The translations under genes and the position numbers were made by a program. The notes beneath the pieces are model-generated. The model searched no databases and was not told where the DNA came from. It worked only from the letters and a program-made list of their open reading frames with translations. DNA of 64,000 nt. Source: Ichthyophis bannanicus. Lineage: Eukaryota > Chordata > Amphibia > Gymnophiona > Ichthyophiidae. Position 1 is the first letter of the stretch; each line of letters opens with the position of its first letter. Positions 44,096 to 54,593 of the stretch are shown here, in pieces. The stretch spans positions 1,226,461,312 through 1,226,525,311 of the forward strand of contig CM066031.1 in NCBI GenBank assembly GCA_033557465.1, given 5' to 3'.

Positions 44096-45897
44096 CCGTG
44101 ATTCCTTGGAAATCCCCTTGTTATACTCAGAATTTAGTTATCTTCAAGCAAGAGTGTAGAATTATTGAAAAAAGTTGGAGAAAGTCTAAAGATAGTCATG
44201 ATAAATCAACATGGAGGATGAAATATCAAAAATTATTTGGCATTACTTCGACAGGCTAAAAAACAGTACTAATTGAAGATGATATCACCTGCCTCTTCCC
44301 AGTCACAAATGTTGTTTAAGTTAGTATCTGCACTATTGCGCGATAAGGCTAAATTACAGCCTGATCCTTCTCTATCTGCACAGAACTTTGCAGAATTTTT
44401 TCAGAATAAGATAGTTTGTATCCATAATAATTTGTCTGTTGTAAAACTAGATGTAGAGAATTTTTTATCTTTAATTCCAGATACTAATTTGTTAGTTAGG
44501 CATATACCCATCTGAATTGGGCAATATAGTTTTGACCCTGATTATCAAGGACAAAAAGATTTCTTATTAGGATTTAACAAAATTTTTGCCCCATTGCTAA
44601 TATTCCATTGATGATGAAAGTAATGGAAACTTTGGTTGCCCAACAGCTATCTCAGTATTTAGAAAAATGTAATTGTTTAGATGATTCGCAATTTGGCTTT
44701 CGTAAGGCTCACAGTACTGAGATGCTTTTGGGTCTCCTGATTTCGGACATTAATGGTTGTTTAGCCAAGGGTGATGTTACTGTTTTAGTCCAATTTGATC
44801 TGACTGCAGCTTTTGATGTGGCAGATCATGAGATTCTTTTAATTAATTTTAGGTTATTTAGGAATTTCAGGTGTTGTCCATAGTTGGTTTCAGGGTTTTT
44901 TTTGAAGAATAGATCATATCAGATACGAGTTAATGGAAAGCTTTCAGACAGCTGGAAAACAATGTGTGGTGCTCCTCAAAGATCTCCACTTTCCTCTATT
45001 CTTTTTAATGTTTTGATGATTTTGTTGGGTTGGTTTTTGGAACAGACAGGATATTTGTATCACATATGCAGATGATATTTCAATACTAGTGACCATCGCA
45101 ATCTAATGATTATTTTTCAATTTCAAGTAATACTCAATGTCTGTTGGGAACGTGGGCGAATACTGTAAGCCTACAACTGAATATGTGTAAAACAAATATC
45201 TTATGTTTTAATAATGGTAGATCTTTACCTGATCCATTATTGGACACATTATGTAAGTTAAATCTTTTTGCGGAACCAGTTTTATGAGTTCTTGCGGCCT
45301 TGTTAGATACTGATTTAACATTTGAGGCACATGTTAGTTCAATGATATCTAGTTCTTTTTTTCAGATGCGCTGATTGAGACGTGTTAGGCCTTTTCTTTC
45401 TTTTAACTATTTTTGTTTACTAGTACAAACTACTATTTTAGTATGTCTGGATTATGGAAATTTACTTTTTATAAACTGCACAAAAAATCAGTTGTGATGC
45501 CTTCAATTGTGTCAGAATACCGCAGCCCATCTCATATATTGTATCTCCAGGTATAAGGCTGTAACTCTTTTGTTTTAGGAACTTCATTGGTTCAAAATTT
45601 CCAACAGAATGGCATTTAAATTTTATGTGTTTTTACAGTATATAAATTTTTTTATGATATTGTGCCAGCATACTTTTCCTTGCTTTACCTCTCACTTCTA
45701 GTCACAAAGTCTCAACGTTTGCAATCGTATTGTACTCTGTGATTTCCATCTTGTAAGGGAATTTCCCTTAAATCTAGATTTGTTTTAACTTGGCCTTATA
45801 AAGCAGCTGAACTATGGGAAAAATTGCCATTCGAGCTTAAGGGTTCCCAATCTATTATGTTTTTTTGGAAAAATTAAAAAATATGGCTTTTTGACTC
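44096..45897 (+). pseudogene. LINE X (L2-like), RT segment
   Basis: The plus-strand frames give KPWFPWKSPCYTQNL and IIEKSWRKSKDSHDKSTWRM (linker), LRDKAKLQPDPSLSAQNFAE, then METLVAQQLSQYLEKCNCLD, DSQFGFRKAHSTEMLL, VLVQFDLTAAFDVADHEILL, CGAPQRSPLSSILFNVLMIL and YADDIS with a change in frame. Downstream, LLDTDLTFEAHV and LHWFKISNRMAFKFYV-like pieces form the C terminus. Multiple stops and frameshifts show that it is older than everything inserted into it. Its 3' end is interrupted by copy C and resumes at 59272. Confidence 0.8.
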
Positions 45898-46344
45898 TTA
45901 GGGGTATGTTTACTAAACGTGAATAACGCGCGTAGTATGACGTTAACGACCGTAAGTGCAGTGTAACGCGTGTAAACACGCGCCAACGACCGTTAACGTC
46001 GTACTACGCGCGGTAACCGCGCTTAATGATCGTAAAGCCCCGCGGCGCGTTAAAACAGCGCAGAAGGTGGAGAGTGGGCGGAGAGAAGGGGTCAATGGGC
46101 GGAGAGAGTGGGCGGGGAGAGGCTCCCCTCACACTAACGCGCTGAATTTCTGAGCTCAATTCCAACGCGAATGAAAACCTGCCGTTAAAGGCATTTAAAG
46201 GGAAGAGAAACCATTTCCGTCAGCAATGTATAGAAAAACCGGGGAAACCCACAAAACGTGAGCAGTGTGATACATGTGCACTGAACAAAATAACACATAA
46301 AACGTTAAAAATGACCACAGGAAACATTTTAAAAAGCATAATAC

Positions 46345-46453
46345 AGCTGGGCAACAGTGATAGCAATGGGCAACAAGGAACAACACTGCCTGGAAAGCAC
46401 CAAATAAAAATGAAATGATGTGTGGAAGGGTCTACGCTTCACAGACCCTTTTA
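46345..46453. repeat. Large hairpin, copy C, left arm (split by L1)
   Basis: The arm runs from AGCTGGGCAACAGTGATAG to GGAAGGGTCTACG and the tip. The matching right arm is at 51913-51987. The L1 target duplication covers the loop and the first bases of the right arm. Confidence 0.85.
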
Positions 46454-46690
46454 TTTTTTTTTTAAACTTTTATTTTCATTTTGCAACAAACAAAAGAAAC
46501 AACACACCAAAGGAGACAAAACAAGTATACAATAAAGAAAAGTAAACCCAATTACCCCCCACCCCCACGCTTCTTCTCTAGCTGATTATGTCAGCATGTG
46601 AGCGCTTCCAAACAACAGTGATTATACATCAAAACAATCAAAAGAGTATCTGCGATACAGAATAATCATGGGACAAAGATATATACAAAT

Positions 46691-49600
46691 TTAGACAGTC
46701 AGATGAGAGCATTGAGCAGAATGTACATAGTCATTGAGCATCTTCCATTTAGACCGATGATGAGGAGTCTGAATGGGGGAAGCAAACATACGAGGTATTT
46801 GTTCATATTTACTGTAGAGACAGACATGATTCCACCATTCAGTGGGGCTCAGCTGAGAGCTATTTTTCCAGTATTTTGTAATTAGGGAAATAGCAATGCC
46901 AAGCATAAAGTCCAAAAGGAAGTAAGCCGTTTTTGGAAGAGAGGGGATCCCCGCAGCTGAGCGAAGTCCCACTATCCTCCAAGAAAGGGGCTCTTGAAAG
47001 TGCAAAATAGACTGGATACGACCCCAGACCCGACGCCAGTAATACTGTAGTGCGGGGCATTCATACATAACATGAGGTAGTGAACCAATGGCCGCATGGC
47101 ATGTCCAACAACTATTGCCCTGAGTAGTGTTCCATTTGGCTAATCTGTCAGGAGTGTAAAAACACCGGTGGGCTAGAAAGAAGAGGGTCTGAGTGAGTGA
47201 GGCGGATCGGGAGACCCGTGTCACTCTACTCCAGACAAGGCTCCATTGCTCCGGGGTCAAAGTCACATGCAATTCTCTCTCCCATGCTTTCTGCGCTATA
47301 GGGGTATCTCTAATTATAGCATTACATAAGGTTTTGTAAAAATTGGATGCTACACCCGGTGAACTACCGATAGATCGGATAGTCTCCAACCAACCTTGTG
47401 TAGGGGAGGCCGATGGCGGGAGCACCTTAGCACTCCGAAGGCAATGCTGAAGTTGCACCAACTGAAAATAGTGTTTCGCTGGGAGACCAAATTCAATTTG
47501 CAATTCACTAAAAGTTTTCCAGCGACCTTCATGGAACAACTGACTAGGAATCCAAATGCCCCTAGTGTACCAGGGGCTCCACGCCATCGGCTTATTTTGT
47601 ATTCGAAATCGAGTGTTATACCAAAGTGGGAGCTTGTCTAACGGACAGAGTCGGGAGTCTAAAGAGTGCATAAGATTATTAAAGGCACCTAAGGTGTCTA
47701 AAAGCATTGGTGGAAAGTGGGAGTCTGATGGGAGAGTCATACCAGGGAGAAAAGTAAGAGGAATCGGTTTGCAAAGGTCCTCTTCTATGTCTAGCCACAC
47801 AGGTCTACTCGGTACTGGATCTTCCAGCCAGCGAGCGCCTTGTTTGAGAAGAAAAGATTGATGATACTTCAGGAAATCAGGGAATCTGACACCCCCATTT
47901 TCCTTATCTGCTTGCAGCTTATGTTTCGCTATCCTAGGTGTCTTGTTTTGCCACAAGTATCTAGTCAGAAGGCCCTCTATATCTTTATATATACGTCGAG
48001 GGAAGAGACAGGGCAACATTTCTAAGATATAATTCACTTTCGGAACAATCATCATTTTTATGGTTTCTAATCGACCCCACCAGGTAAGTGTTAAAGGAGT
48101 CCAGCGGTGAGTAAGCGCCCGGACTTTAGAGGTTAAGTCTTTGGCATTGAAGGAGATAGTGTCTCCCAAAGGAGAACAATAGTGAACCCCAAGGTATTTG
48201 ACCATGCGAGGTTGCCATAAAAAGGGGAAGGGTTGCATATCTGCCTGATGAAGCAAAGGATTTAATGGAAAGGCTACCGACTTGGTCCAATTTATCTTAT
48301 AACCGGACAGTTGTGAGTATTTACCAATTTGCTCTAGGACAGCCGGTACTGAGTCTATAGAGACAAAAAGCATAAGGTCATCAGCATACGCTGAAATTTT
48401 GATTTCCCTATGGGTGAAGGGGACTCCATGAATCTCCTCCGACTGCCGGATTAGTAAAGCCAAGGGTTCAAGTGCAAGATCGAAGAGAAGTGGAGACAGT
48501 GGGCATCCCTGGCGAGTGCCGCGTCGAAGGGGAAAAGGCTGAGACTTTAAAGCATTGGCACATATACTGGCTGTAGGCTGTGCGTACATGGTGCGAAGAC
48601 AACGGAGAAAACCTTCCCCGAATCCGTACCAGCGGAGGACTGCAAACAGGAAGGGCCACTCTAAGCGATCAAAGGCCTTCTCAGCATCAAGTGAGAGGCC
48701 AACAAATGGGCGATCAAGATTAACTGCGGTAGTCAGTACATGGCATAGAGTCCGAGCATTGTCAGCAGTTGATCTACCAGGAATGAAACCGCATTGATCT
48801 GGGTGTATTAAGGTAGGCATCCTATCCGAGAGCCGGGTAGAGAGAATGGTGGCAAATATTTTATAGTCCGCGTTTAGGAGGGAAATTGGACGATAATTAG
48901 CTGTTAGTTGCGGGTCTCTCCCCTCTTTCTCAAAAACTACTACATTTGCCATTGAAAAGGACCCAGAAGGAGAACCCTCCTCGGCCAGAGCAGAAAAATA
49001 AATTTTCAAAACTGGAGCTAAGTCAGCGTGAAAAGTTTTGTAGAATTCAGCAGGGAGACCGTCTGGGCCTGCGGCTCGACCTGAGGCACATTTCTTGATA
49101 GCAGAATGAATTTCTGAGACAGTAAATGGTGTGTCCAAGGCCACTCTATCTTCGTCAGATAGGGTCGGTCTTTGTACCCCTGAAAGTAAGCGTTCAAATA
49201 CATCTGGCTCAAAATCACATTCAGATTGATAAAGCCGAGTATAAAAATCACGAAAGAGTTCTAAGATTTCGGTATCTTTAGTGACCAAGCCCCCCCCCGA
49301 CGGATTACGGAGGGCGGTAACACGCTTGGCTTCTTTTTGACCTTTTAGGGCATTTGCTAATAATTTGCCAGCACGATTATTTTCCCGATAATATAGCCCT
49401 TGTTGTGATTCGATATTTTTTACAGCAGCAGTGTACAAAAGCTGATTGTATTGAAAACGCAAGCGTTGTAAACGGAGTAAAATACATGGGTCAGTACGGG
49501 ACGTGAGGAGACGCTCCCCAGCTTGTATCTGCTGCTCTAGAATCAGTAAATGCTGCTTTCTTTGTTTCCCCTGCCGAATTTGATAGCTAGTTATAGTGGC

Positions 49601-50480
49601 GCGGATAGATGCTTTAAAACCCTCCCACCAAGCCCAGCTCGCTGTGTCATGGGGTGTTAAAATGAAAATAATCTTGGATAGCGGCCTTTATATCAACCTG
49701 AAAATCTTTTTGACCCAGTAGGGATCTATCAAAAAACCAAGCTCGGGGAGAATCGTCCCGCGCAGTGACACGTAATGATAAAGATATGGCAGCATGATCT
49801 GAAATATGGAGAGGATGAGTCCTAGTCGTGTCTACTTGAGAAATCAGTGCTTTGGAAATGAGAAAGAAATCTATTCTAGATTGGGAGTGATGGGGGGCAG
49901 AAAAGAAAGTGAACTCTAAGTCGGAGGGGTGAAGTAGCCTCCATATATCTACCAGCGCAAGATCTTGCATCAGAGCTGTAAGGGTAGCAAGACTCTTGGG
50001 TGGACTACTCGTTCTAGGCGGCTGTCTATCTATCAGAGGATCTAACACTTGATTAAAATCACCACCAAGTATTAATGGAGTATTGGCAGAGGCCTGTGCC
50101 AACTGCGCAATACTTGCATAGTAAGCAGGGTTGTCCACATTCGGGGCATAAATGCAAATACATGTAAATTCACTATCTCCAACCTTAAGATGTACGCGGG
50201 CCCATCTACCCTCCTTGTCAGCGCTAGTATCAATTACAGTAGCTTGCAAAGATTTCTTAACCAGAATGGCTACCCCGCACCGTTTGGAAACGGCGGGAGA
50301 ATAGGCAGCCACCATGTAAGGCTTAACATTGAGTTTCAGTGTTTCAGCAGAGTTTAAGTGCGTTTCCTGAAGAAACGCTAAATCAGCATGCTCATGGCTA
50401 AGATAGCTAAGGATTTTCTTTCTCTTGATTGGACTATTAATGCCCTTTACGTTGAGTGATAAGATTTTACATAAAGCCAT
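46691..50480 (-). CDS. L1 ORF2: endonuclease and reverse transcriptase (one extra base)
   Basis: The protein starts at ATG 50478-50480. Endonuclease: LSLNVKGINSPIKRKKIL, LAFLQETHL (catalytic Glu), CICIYAPNVD, LILGGDFNQVLDP, SRIDFFLISKAL and ISDHAAISLSL, all expected catalytic blocks. RT: GPDGLPAEFYKTF, NYRPISLLNADYKIFATILS, DQCGFIPGRSTADNAR, LSLDAEKAFDRLEW, TRQGCPLSPLLFDLALEPLA and AYADDLMLFV. The C-terminal Cys/His region reads SCWTCHAAIGSLPHVMYECP. A frameshift near 49650 splits it into a 277-codon endonuclease frame (50480-49647) and an RT frame that stays open upstream of its first Met at 49462. The total span is 3,790 bases, one more than a multiple of three. One extra C in a run of four explains it. 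Discounting that base gives about 1,262 residues, normal for L1 ORF2. Otherwise it has no stops. Confidence 0.93.
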
Positions 50481-50913
50481 TCAGACAAGTTAAAAATTCT
50501 GAGCATGATAGCGCACATAATTTCACAATGTCCCTCATATTGACTGTATCTGGCTGTACATATGGCATAAAAGAAAATAAGCTTAGATAATACAATGAAG
50601 CGCCCCACATGAAAAAAGAAAAACCGCAGCGCGGGGTAGAGAAGAAGCAGAACCCCAAAAATTACTGGCAACCATGTGTCTGCGGGGAGAAGCCCCAGAG
50701 AAGGCCGAAATTGAAAAAACACATAACCTGTAGGACTGTGCGTGCTCCGAATCCGACCGAGGCACACATCATGGAGGGATAGGAGGCCACATAACAAAAG
50801 TCATAGAAAGAAAGAAAGAAGGTCCAGGCAGTCTCTGTACTGAACTATGACCGCCGCATCGGGCCCTTCAAAATGGCGGACAGAGCCGGCAAATAAAAGT
50901 CCAAGTCGTTGGA

Positions 50914-51762
50914 TTAGCGCATCTGCTCTGCTTCTTTGGAGTCTAAAAATGTTGATAGTAGATCAGGATCTTCGAATGTCCTGGTTTGGTTGTGGAGAGT
51001 CACTCGGAGCTTCGCGGGATACAACAGGCCAAAGCGAGCCTGTAGCTGTTGAAGTCGAGGGCGAAAAGCAAGGAGTTTCTTCCGTCGGTCGACTGTAGGC
51101 TTTGCCAGATCAGGGAAGAAGGAGACTTTGTGACCTTCAAATTCCAAATGATGGTTCGCCCGGGCAGCATTTAAAATTTGTTCCACTTGTTGATATCGTA
51201 GCAAGCGAAAGATAATAGGCCGGGGGGTCGTTCGGTTGAGCGCCATGTGGGTAGGAACACGGTGTGCTCGATCGATTTCCAGTTCTTTATGAAAGGTGAT
51301 CTTCAGCAAGGAGGGAAGAGTTTTGAGCAGGAATTCTCTCATATCTCCCGCTTCCACCCCCTCCGGTATTCCAATGAGCCTCACATTGTTGCGACGGGCT
51401 CGATTATTGCTATCTTCTAACTCCTTTTGAAGATTCTGTATCTGGCGCTCAGCCTTGTCCAGTGTGCCCAAGCGCACCGCGTGCGAGTCGAGGACCCCCG
51501 CCATATTGTCCTGCCGTAATGAGAGACCTTCAAGTCGATCCTGGAGCACTCCAAAGTCTTCTCGCATGGCTCTAAGCGCTTCTCCATTGGACTGCACCAA
51601 TTCCTTCACGCCGTGTATTTCCTCTAAAATCTCCAGGTGCATTTCGGGGTTCTCCCGAAATGGAACCATCTTCTGTGGGGAGGACACCTCTGTTTTGGAG
51701 CGTTTTCCGTGAGAAGAAGAAGGAGACCCGAAGTCCAAGCGCGCTGGTTTATGGGCCGCCAT
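50914..51762 (-). CDS. L1 ORF1 RNA-binding protein
   Basis: An intact 282-residue frame. The N terminus is basic and Ser-rich (residues about 1-35), followed by a coiled-coil (about 40-135, heptads such as ILEEIHGVKELVQSNGEAL and LDKAERQIQNLQKELEDSNN). The RRM-like region starts at RARRNNVRLIGIPEGVE (about residue 130), and the C-terminal domain contains EIDRAHRVPTHMA, PRPIIFRLLRYQQVEQIL and KLRVTLHNQTRTFEDPDLL. This is the trimeric nucleic-acid chaperone architecture of L1 ORF1p (transposase_22 family), which packages L1 RNA. It lies upstream of ORF2 with about 430 bp between them. No lesion is visible. Confidence 0.93.
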   Translation of the reverse strand: MAAHKPARLDFGSPSSSHGKRSKTEVSSPQKMVPFRENPEMHLEILEEIHGVKELVQSNGEALRAMREDFGVLQDRLEGLSLRQDNMAGVLDSHAVRLGTLDKAERQIQNLQKELEDSNNRARRNNVRLIGIPEGVEAGDMREFLLKTLPSLLKITFHKELEIDRAHRVPTHMALNRTTPRPIIFRLLRYQQVEQILNAARANHHLEFEGHKVSFFPDLAKPTVDRRKKLLAFRPRLQQLQARFGLLYPAKLRVTLHNQTRTFEDPDLLSTFLDSKEAEQMR

Positions 51763-51912
51763 CCCCCCCGAGGTACCCCGGTCAGCCCGGAGCGAAATAG
51801 TAAGTTTGTATAGGTATTATGTCAGGATTCTAAGTAGGCCTCTCGGGAGCTTCAGCGCGAAGCGTCTTACCCGCTGGACATCAGGCTCCGCCCCCCTTCA
51901 CAGACCCTTTTA

Positions 51913-51987
51913 AATATCATTTCATTGTAATGGATTGTCCTGGGAGTGTTGTGTAATGTTTCCCAATGATATCATTGTTGCCCAGCT
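51913..51987. repeat. Large hairpin, copy C, right arm
   Basis: Inverse of the arm at 46345, ending ATCATTGTTGCCCAGCT. It is more diverged than the arms in copy B. Confidence 0.8.
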
Positions 51988-52144
51988 TGGTTATGGGTGT
52001 GTGCCCCTTTTGTGAGGTATTCTCTGAGGTTTATGTGCACCGTTGTCTGCATACAAGGTAAATGAGGTCACAATAAACCTGTTGCAGAGCAGGGTTTCTG
52101 ACTCGTCAGGCCGGTTTAACTAACTCCAGGGACTGCACTGTCTC

Positions 52145-52224
52145 TGTGGCTACAGTGTGGTGCAACAGACACAGCCAGTGCCTGTAAGACCAGAGGGTCA
52201 CAGGTTCAAATCCCAACTGGGGCT
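52145..52224 (+). repeat. tRNA-like module C6
   Basis: GTGGCTACAGTGTGGTGCAA (A-box region) and CACAGGTTCAAATCCCAACT (B box). It is the inverted-orientation homologue of A6 and B5. Confidence 0.5.
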
Positions 52225-52351
52225 CTTGGCAACCCAGACCCCATAGCTTTACCCACTACTAAACATTGATAGTAAAGACACACCTTTATTGCAGAGAACA
52301 TACGCATGGCCTATATTTTACCACACCAGAAACAGGCACATTACCGTAAAG

Positions 52352-52544
52352 CAGAGTTTCGCAAATGTAGTCCTGGAGGGCCCCACAACATTCTGGTTTC
52401 ATGCTGCCTCCAAGAAAGATGCCTGTGCTGCATAGCTATGCACCACCCCCATGTTATGCAGATGTAGCTCATGCATATTTATGAGGGACAGCATGAAAAC
52501 CCGAACAGTGTTTGGAACACCAGGACTGGAGTTGGGGAACTCTG
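52352..52544. mobile_element. hAT MITE, 193 bp, shared (copy C)
   Basis: TIRs are CAGAGTTTCGCAAATG and the inverse of CAGAGTTCCCCAACTCC. The 8-bp target duplication CCGTAAAG is perfect at 52344-52351 and 52545-52552. It sits at the same site as in copies A and B, where the duplication has decayed. Confidence 0.92.
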
Positions 52545-54344
52545 CCGTAAAGCAGCAGCCAACAGGGCCACACACCCACCCACAGGCCCCATTGGCCAAT
52601 GCCACCTGGAGAGGCAAGAAATTGGGTCCTGCCTGTATCTCCCAATACTAGCAGTTGCATACCTTAGCAATGCCACCCTACACCTGGGTATATGGTACAC
52701 AGCTATCAAACGTTTGCTATGAGAACTGGCAGATATCAATTCCTCTGTTAAGCACATTTTGCTCATTGAGCTCCACCATAACAATCATTCTGATGTCTGC
52801 GGTGTGTGCTGCAGGTCTGGTCTCTGACAGTGTTCACCACCCTGGGGAGTGACCCCCCAACAGTCTTGTGTACCATATCCATGCCTGTACCATGCCCAGG
52901 ACTGGTGTGGTGTGTATGGCTGCTGACCACCTCTATAGTAGCACAATGGTGACATCGGTGTGGGGGTGGTTGTCTGTCTATCCAGTGTGTGGTGGCTGCA
53001 AACACCTTCCACAGGCCACACTGCCAGCAATGTTGCCAGTATTGGGCTGCCAATGTGCATAATGAGGAGCAAGGTACCATGGGTAGAGGCCGGACAGGGT
53101 GGCCTGGCCAGGGCGCATCTGCACAGGGCATAGGGCAATGACAGGCACATTGTAGTGGCCGGCCACCACCTACACAGACAGGGTGACCTCAGTATGTGCT
53201 GCTGAGAGATCACTCTCACCCTGACTGTGCAGTGACCACAGCATGGCTAGGCACCCCCATAGTGCTATCTAGTATTTCTCTCATGTGATATATATGGGTT
53301 GCCTTATGGGGCCCTGTCACTGATTTGACTGTGTATGCTGACATCCCAGTTCTGGGTGCAGGCATCTCCACTGGGCACTAGCAGACTATTTGCAGCTGGT
53401 ATGTGTTGTGATGGAGTGGCTTGCAGGGTGCAGTGGCTGATGGCTTGCACCAGGGGAATATCAGATAGTGGTGGGGTGCAGCATGCCATTTCTAGGCCTA
53501 ATGTCTGTCTGCTATTGTGTTCTGGATGTGTACAGAGCTGCATTGACTGCTCTGTGGTGTGTGTGTCCCTCAGCAGGACTGGGGTTGATGTTCCCCTCTA
53601 TGTCCACCTTGCAGGGAGGTAGATGTTGTATCTTTTGATAGGAGACCCTGTTTGCTGCCCTGGGGGAGGGAGTGATGGTGCATGGGCCCTCCTGGGGGGT
53701 CCATGGGGGCTACACCTGACTGATACAGACAGAGATGTCCAAGGTGTTACTGCAGAAACTACCTGTCTCACACTATAACACTGCTGTGGACCTGCACCAT
53801 GGCCTCTTTCAGCCACGGACGTTGCTGTGGACCTGGTGCTTGGCGCCTCACTGCACCCTCAGGGTGAGCACAGTACCCGCACGCTGTGACGGTGTGTGGC
53901 CACCCTGTGCCGGTACAACACACGGTCAGTACCCCCTTACAGGCCGAGGTGCTGTGGGGGTGCACATGGTGCTTCCCCCCTACCAGGCCGAGGTGCTGTG
54001 GGTGTGCATTCCCCATCTTGTGTTTATCTGTGGACAGCTGATTTGCATGTGCAGTGCATCATGGGTGTGACTGGCGCAACCCAACCCTGGGAATCCAGCG
54101 CCTGCTCACAGGCTTTGATAACCCATAGGCCATCCCACGTACATCTGTTAGCATTGTGCATAGGTGCAGGACACCCTACCGAGTCTGTCATATATGATAC
54201 CCACACAGGTAAAAACACACATACCCACGCACGATTGTACGCGTGACGCTACGCACACCCCAACGTACATTGTTACACACACTGCGAGGGTCTCTTTCTG
54301 TATGGAGTACTCGACGTAAAGGAAAAACATGCCCTCTCACAGCA

Positions 54345-54417
54345 CACTGGGGACTCGAACCCATGCTGCCTGTAACAGTGGTCAGTACACTAACCATTGT
54401 GCTATAGCTCTGTGTTA
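54345..54417 (-). repeat. tRNA-like module C7 (best pol III boxes)
   Basis: The minus strand has TAGCACAATGG, a perfect match to the A-box consensus TRGCNNARYGG. It is followed at tRNA-like distance by GGTTCGAGTCC, a perfect B box (GGTTCGANTCC), inside ATGGGTTCGAGTCCCCAG. The 5' and 3' ends do not make a convincing seven-base-pair acceptor stem, so it is not called a tRNA gene. It lies just upstream of the Myb-like gene in opposite orientation. Confidence 0.65.
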
Positions 54418-54454
54418 GTGCTCTGTCTCTGTACATCTTCCTACGATGTACGTC

Positions 54455-54575
54455 CGCAGCAACGCACGCACGTACGCCCACAGCAACGCACGCACGTACG
54501 CCCACAGCAACGCACGTGGCCACGCCCCCAGCAACGCACGTGGCTACGCACCGAGCAACGCACGTGGCTGAGCAG
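54455..54575. promoter_or_regulatory. CpG-rich tandem repeat upstream of the Myb-like gene
   Basis: Five units of AGCAACGCACG followed by CACGTACGCCCAC or TGGCTACGC, period about 21-25 bp, end about 20 bp before the start codon region. The CpG and CACGT-type content suggest a promoter or transposase-binding array. This role is inferred. Confidence 0.45.
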
Positions 54576-54593
54576 CAAAGGCATTTGGAAGAA

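Larger units (their letters stand above)
46454..51895 (-). mobile_element. L1-clade LINE, full length, near intact
   Basis: A 5.4-kb minus-strand L1 is bounded by a perfect 17-bp target duplication CTTCACAGACCCTTTTA (46437-46453 and 51896-51912). Its 3' end is at the left with a poly-T edge. Its 5' end at 51895 begins GGGGGGCGGAGCCTGATG on the minus strand. The 5' UTR is only about 133 bp (51763-51895). The insertion point fits the TTTT/A preference of L1 endonucleases. Perfect duplication and nearly unbroken ORFs show a recent insertion, the youngest large one in the window. Confidence 0.95.

Noticed and set aside
54345..54417. Functional tRNA gene
   Set aside because: A and B boxes are perfect, but the acceptor stem and a clear anticodon arm do not form, and related modules are repeated inside a transposon.
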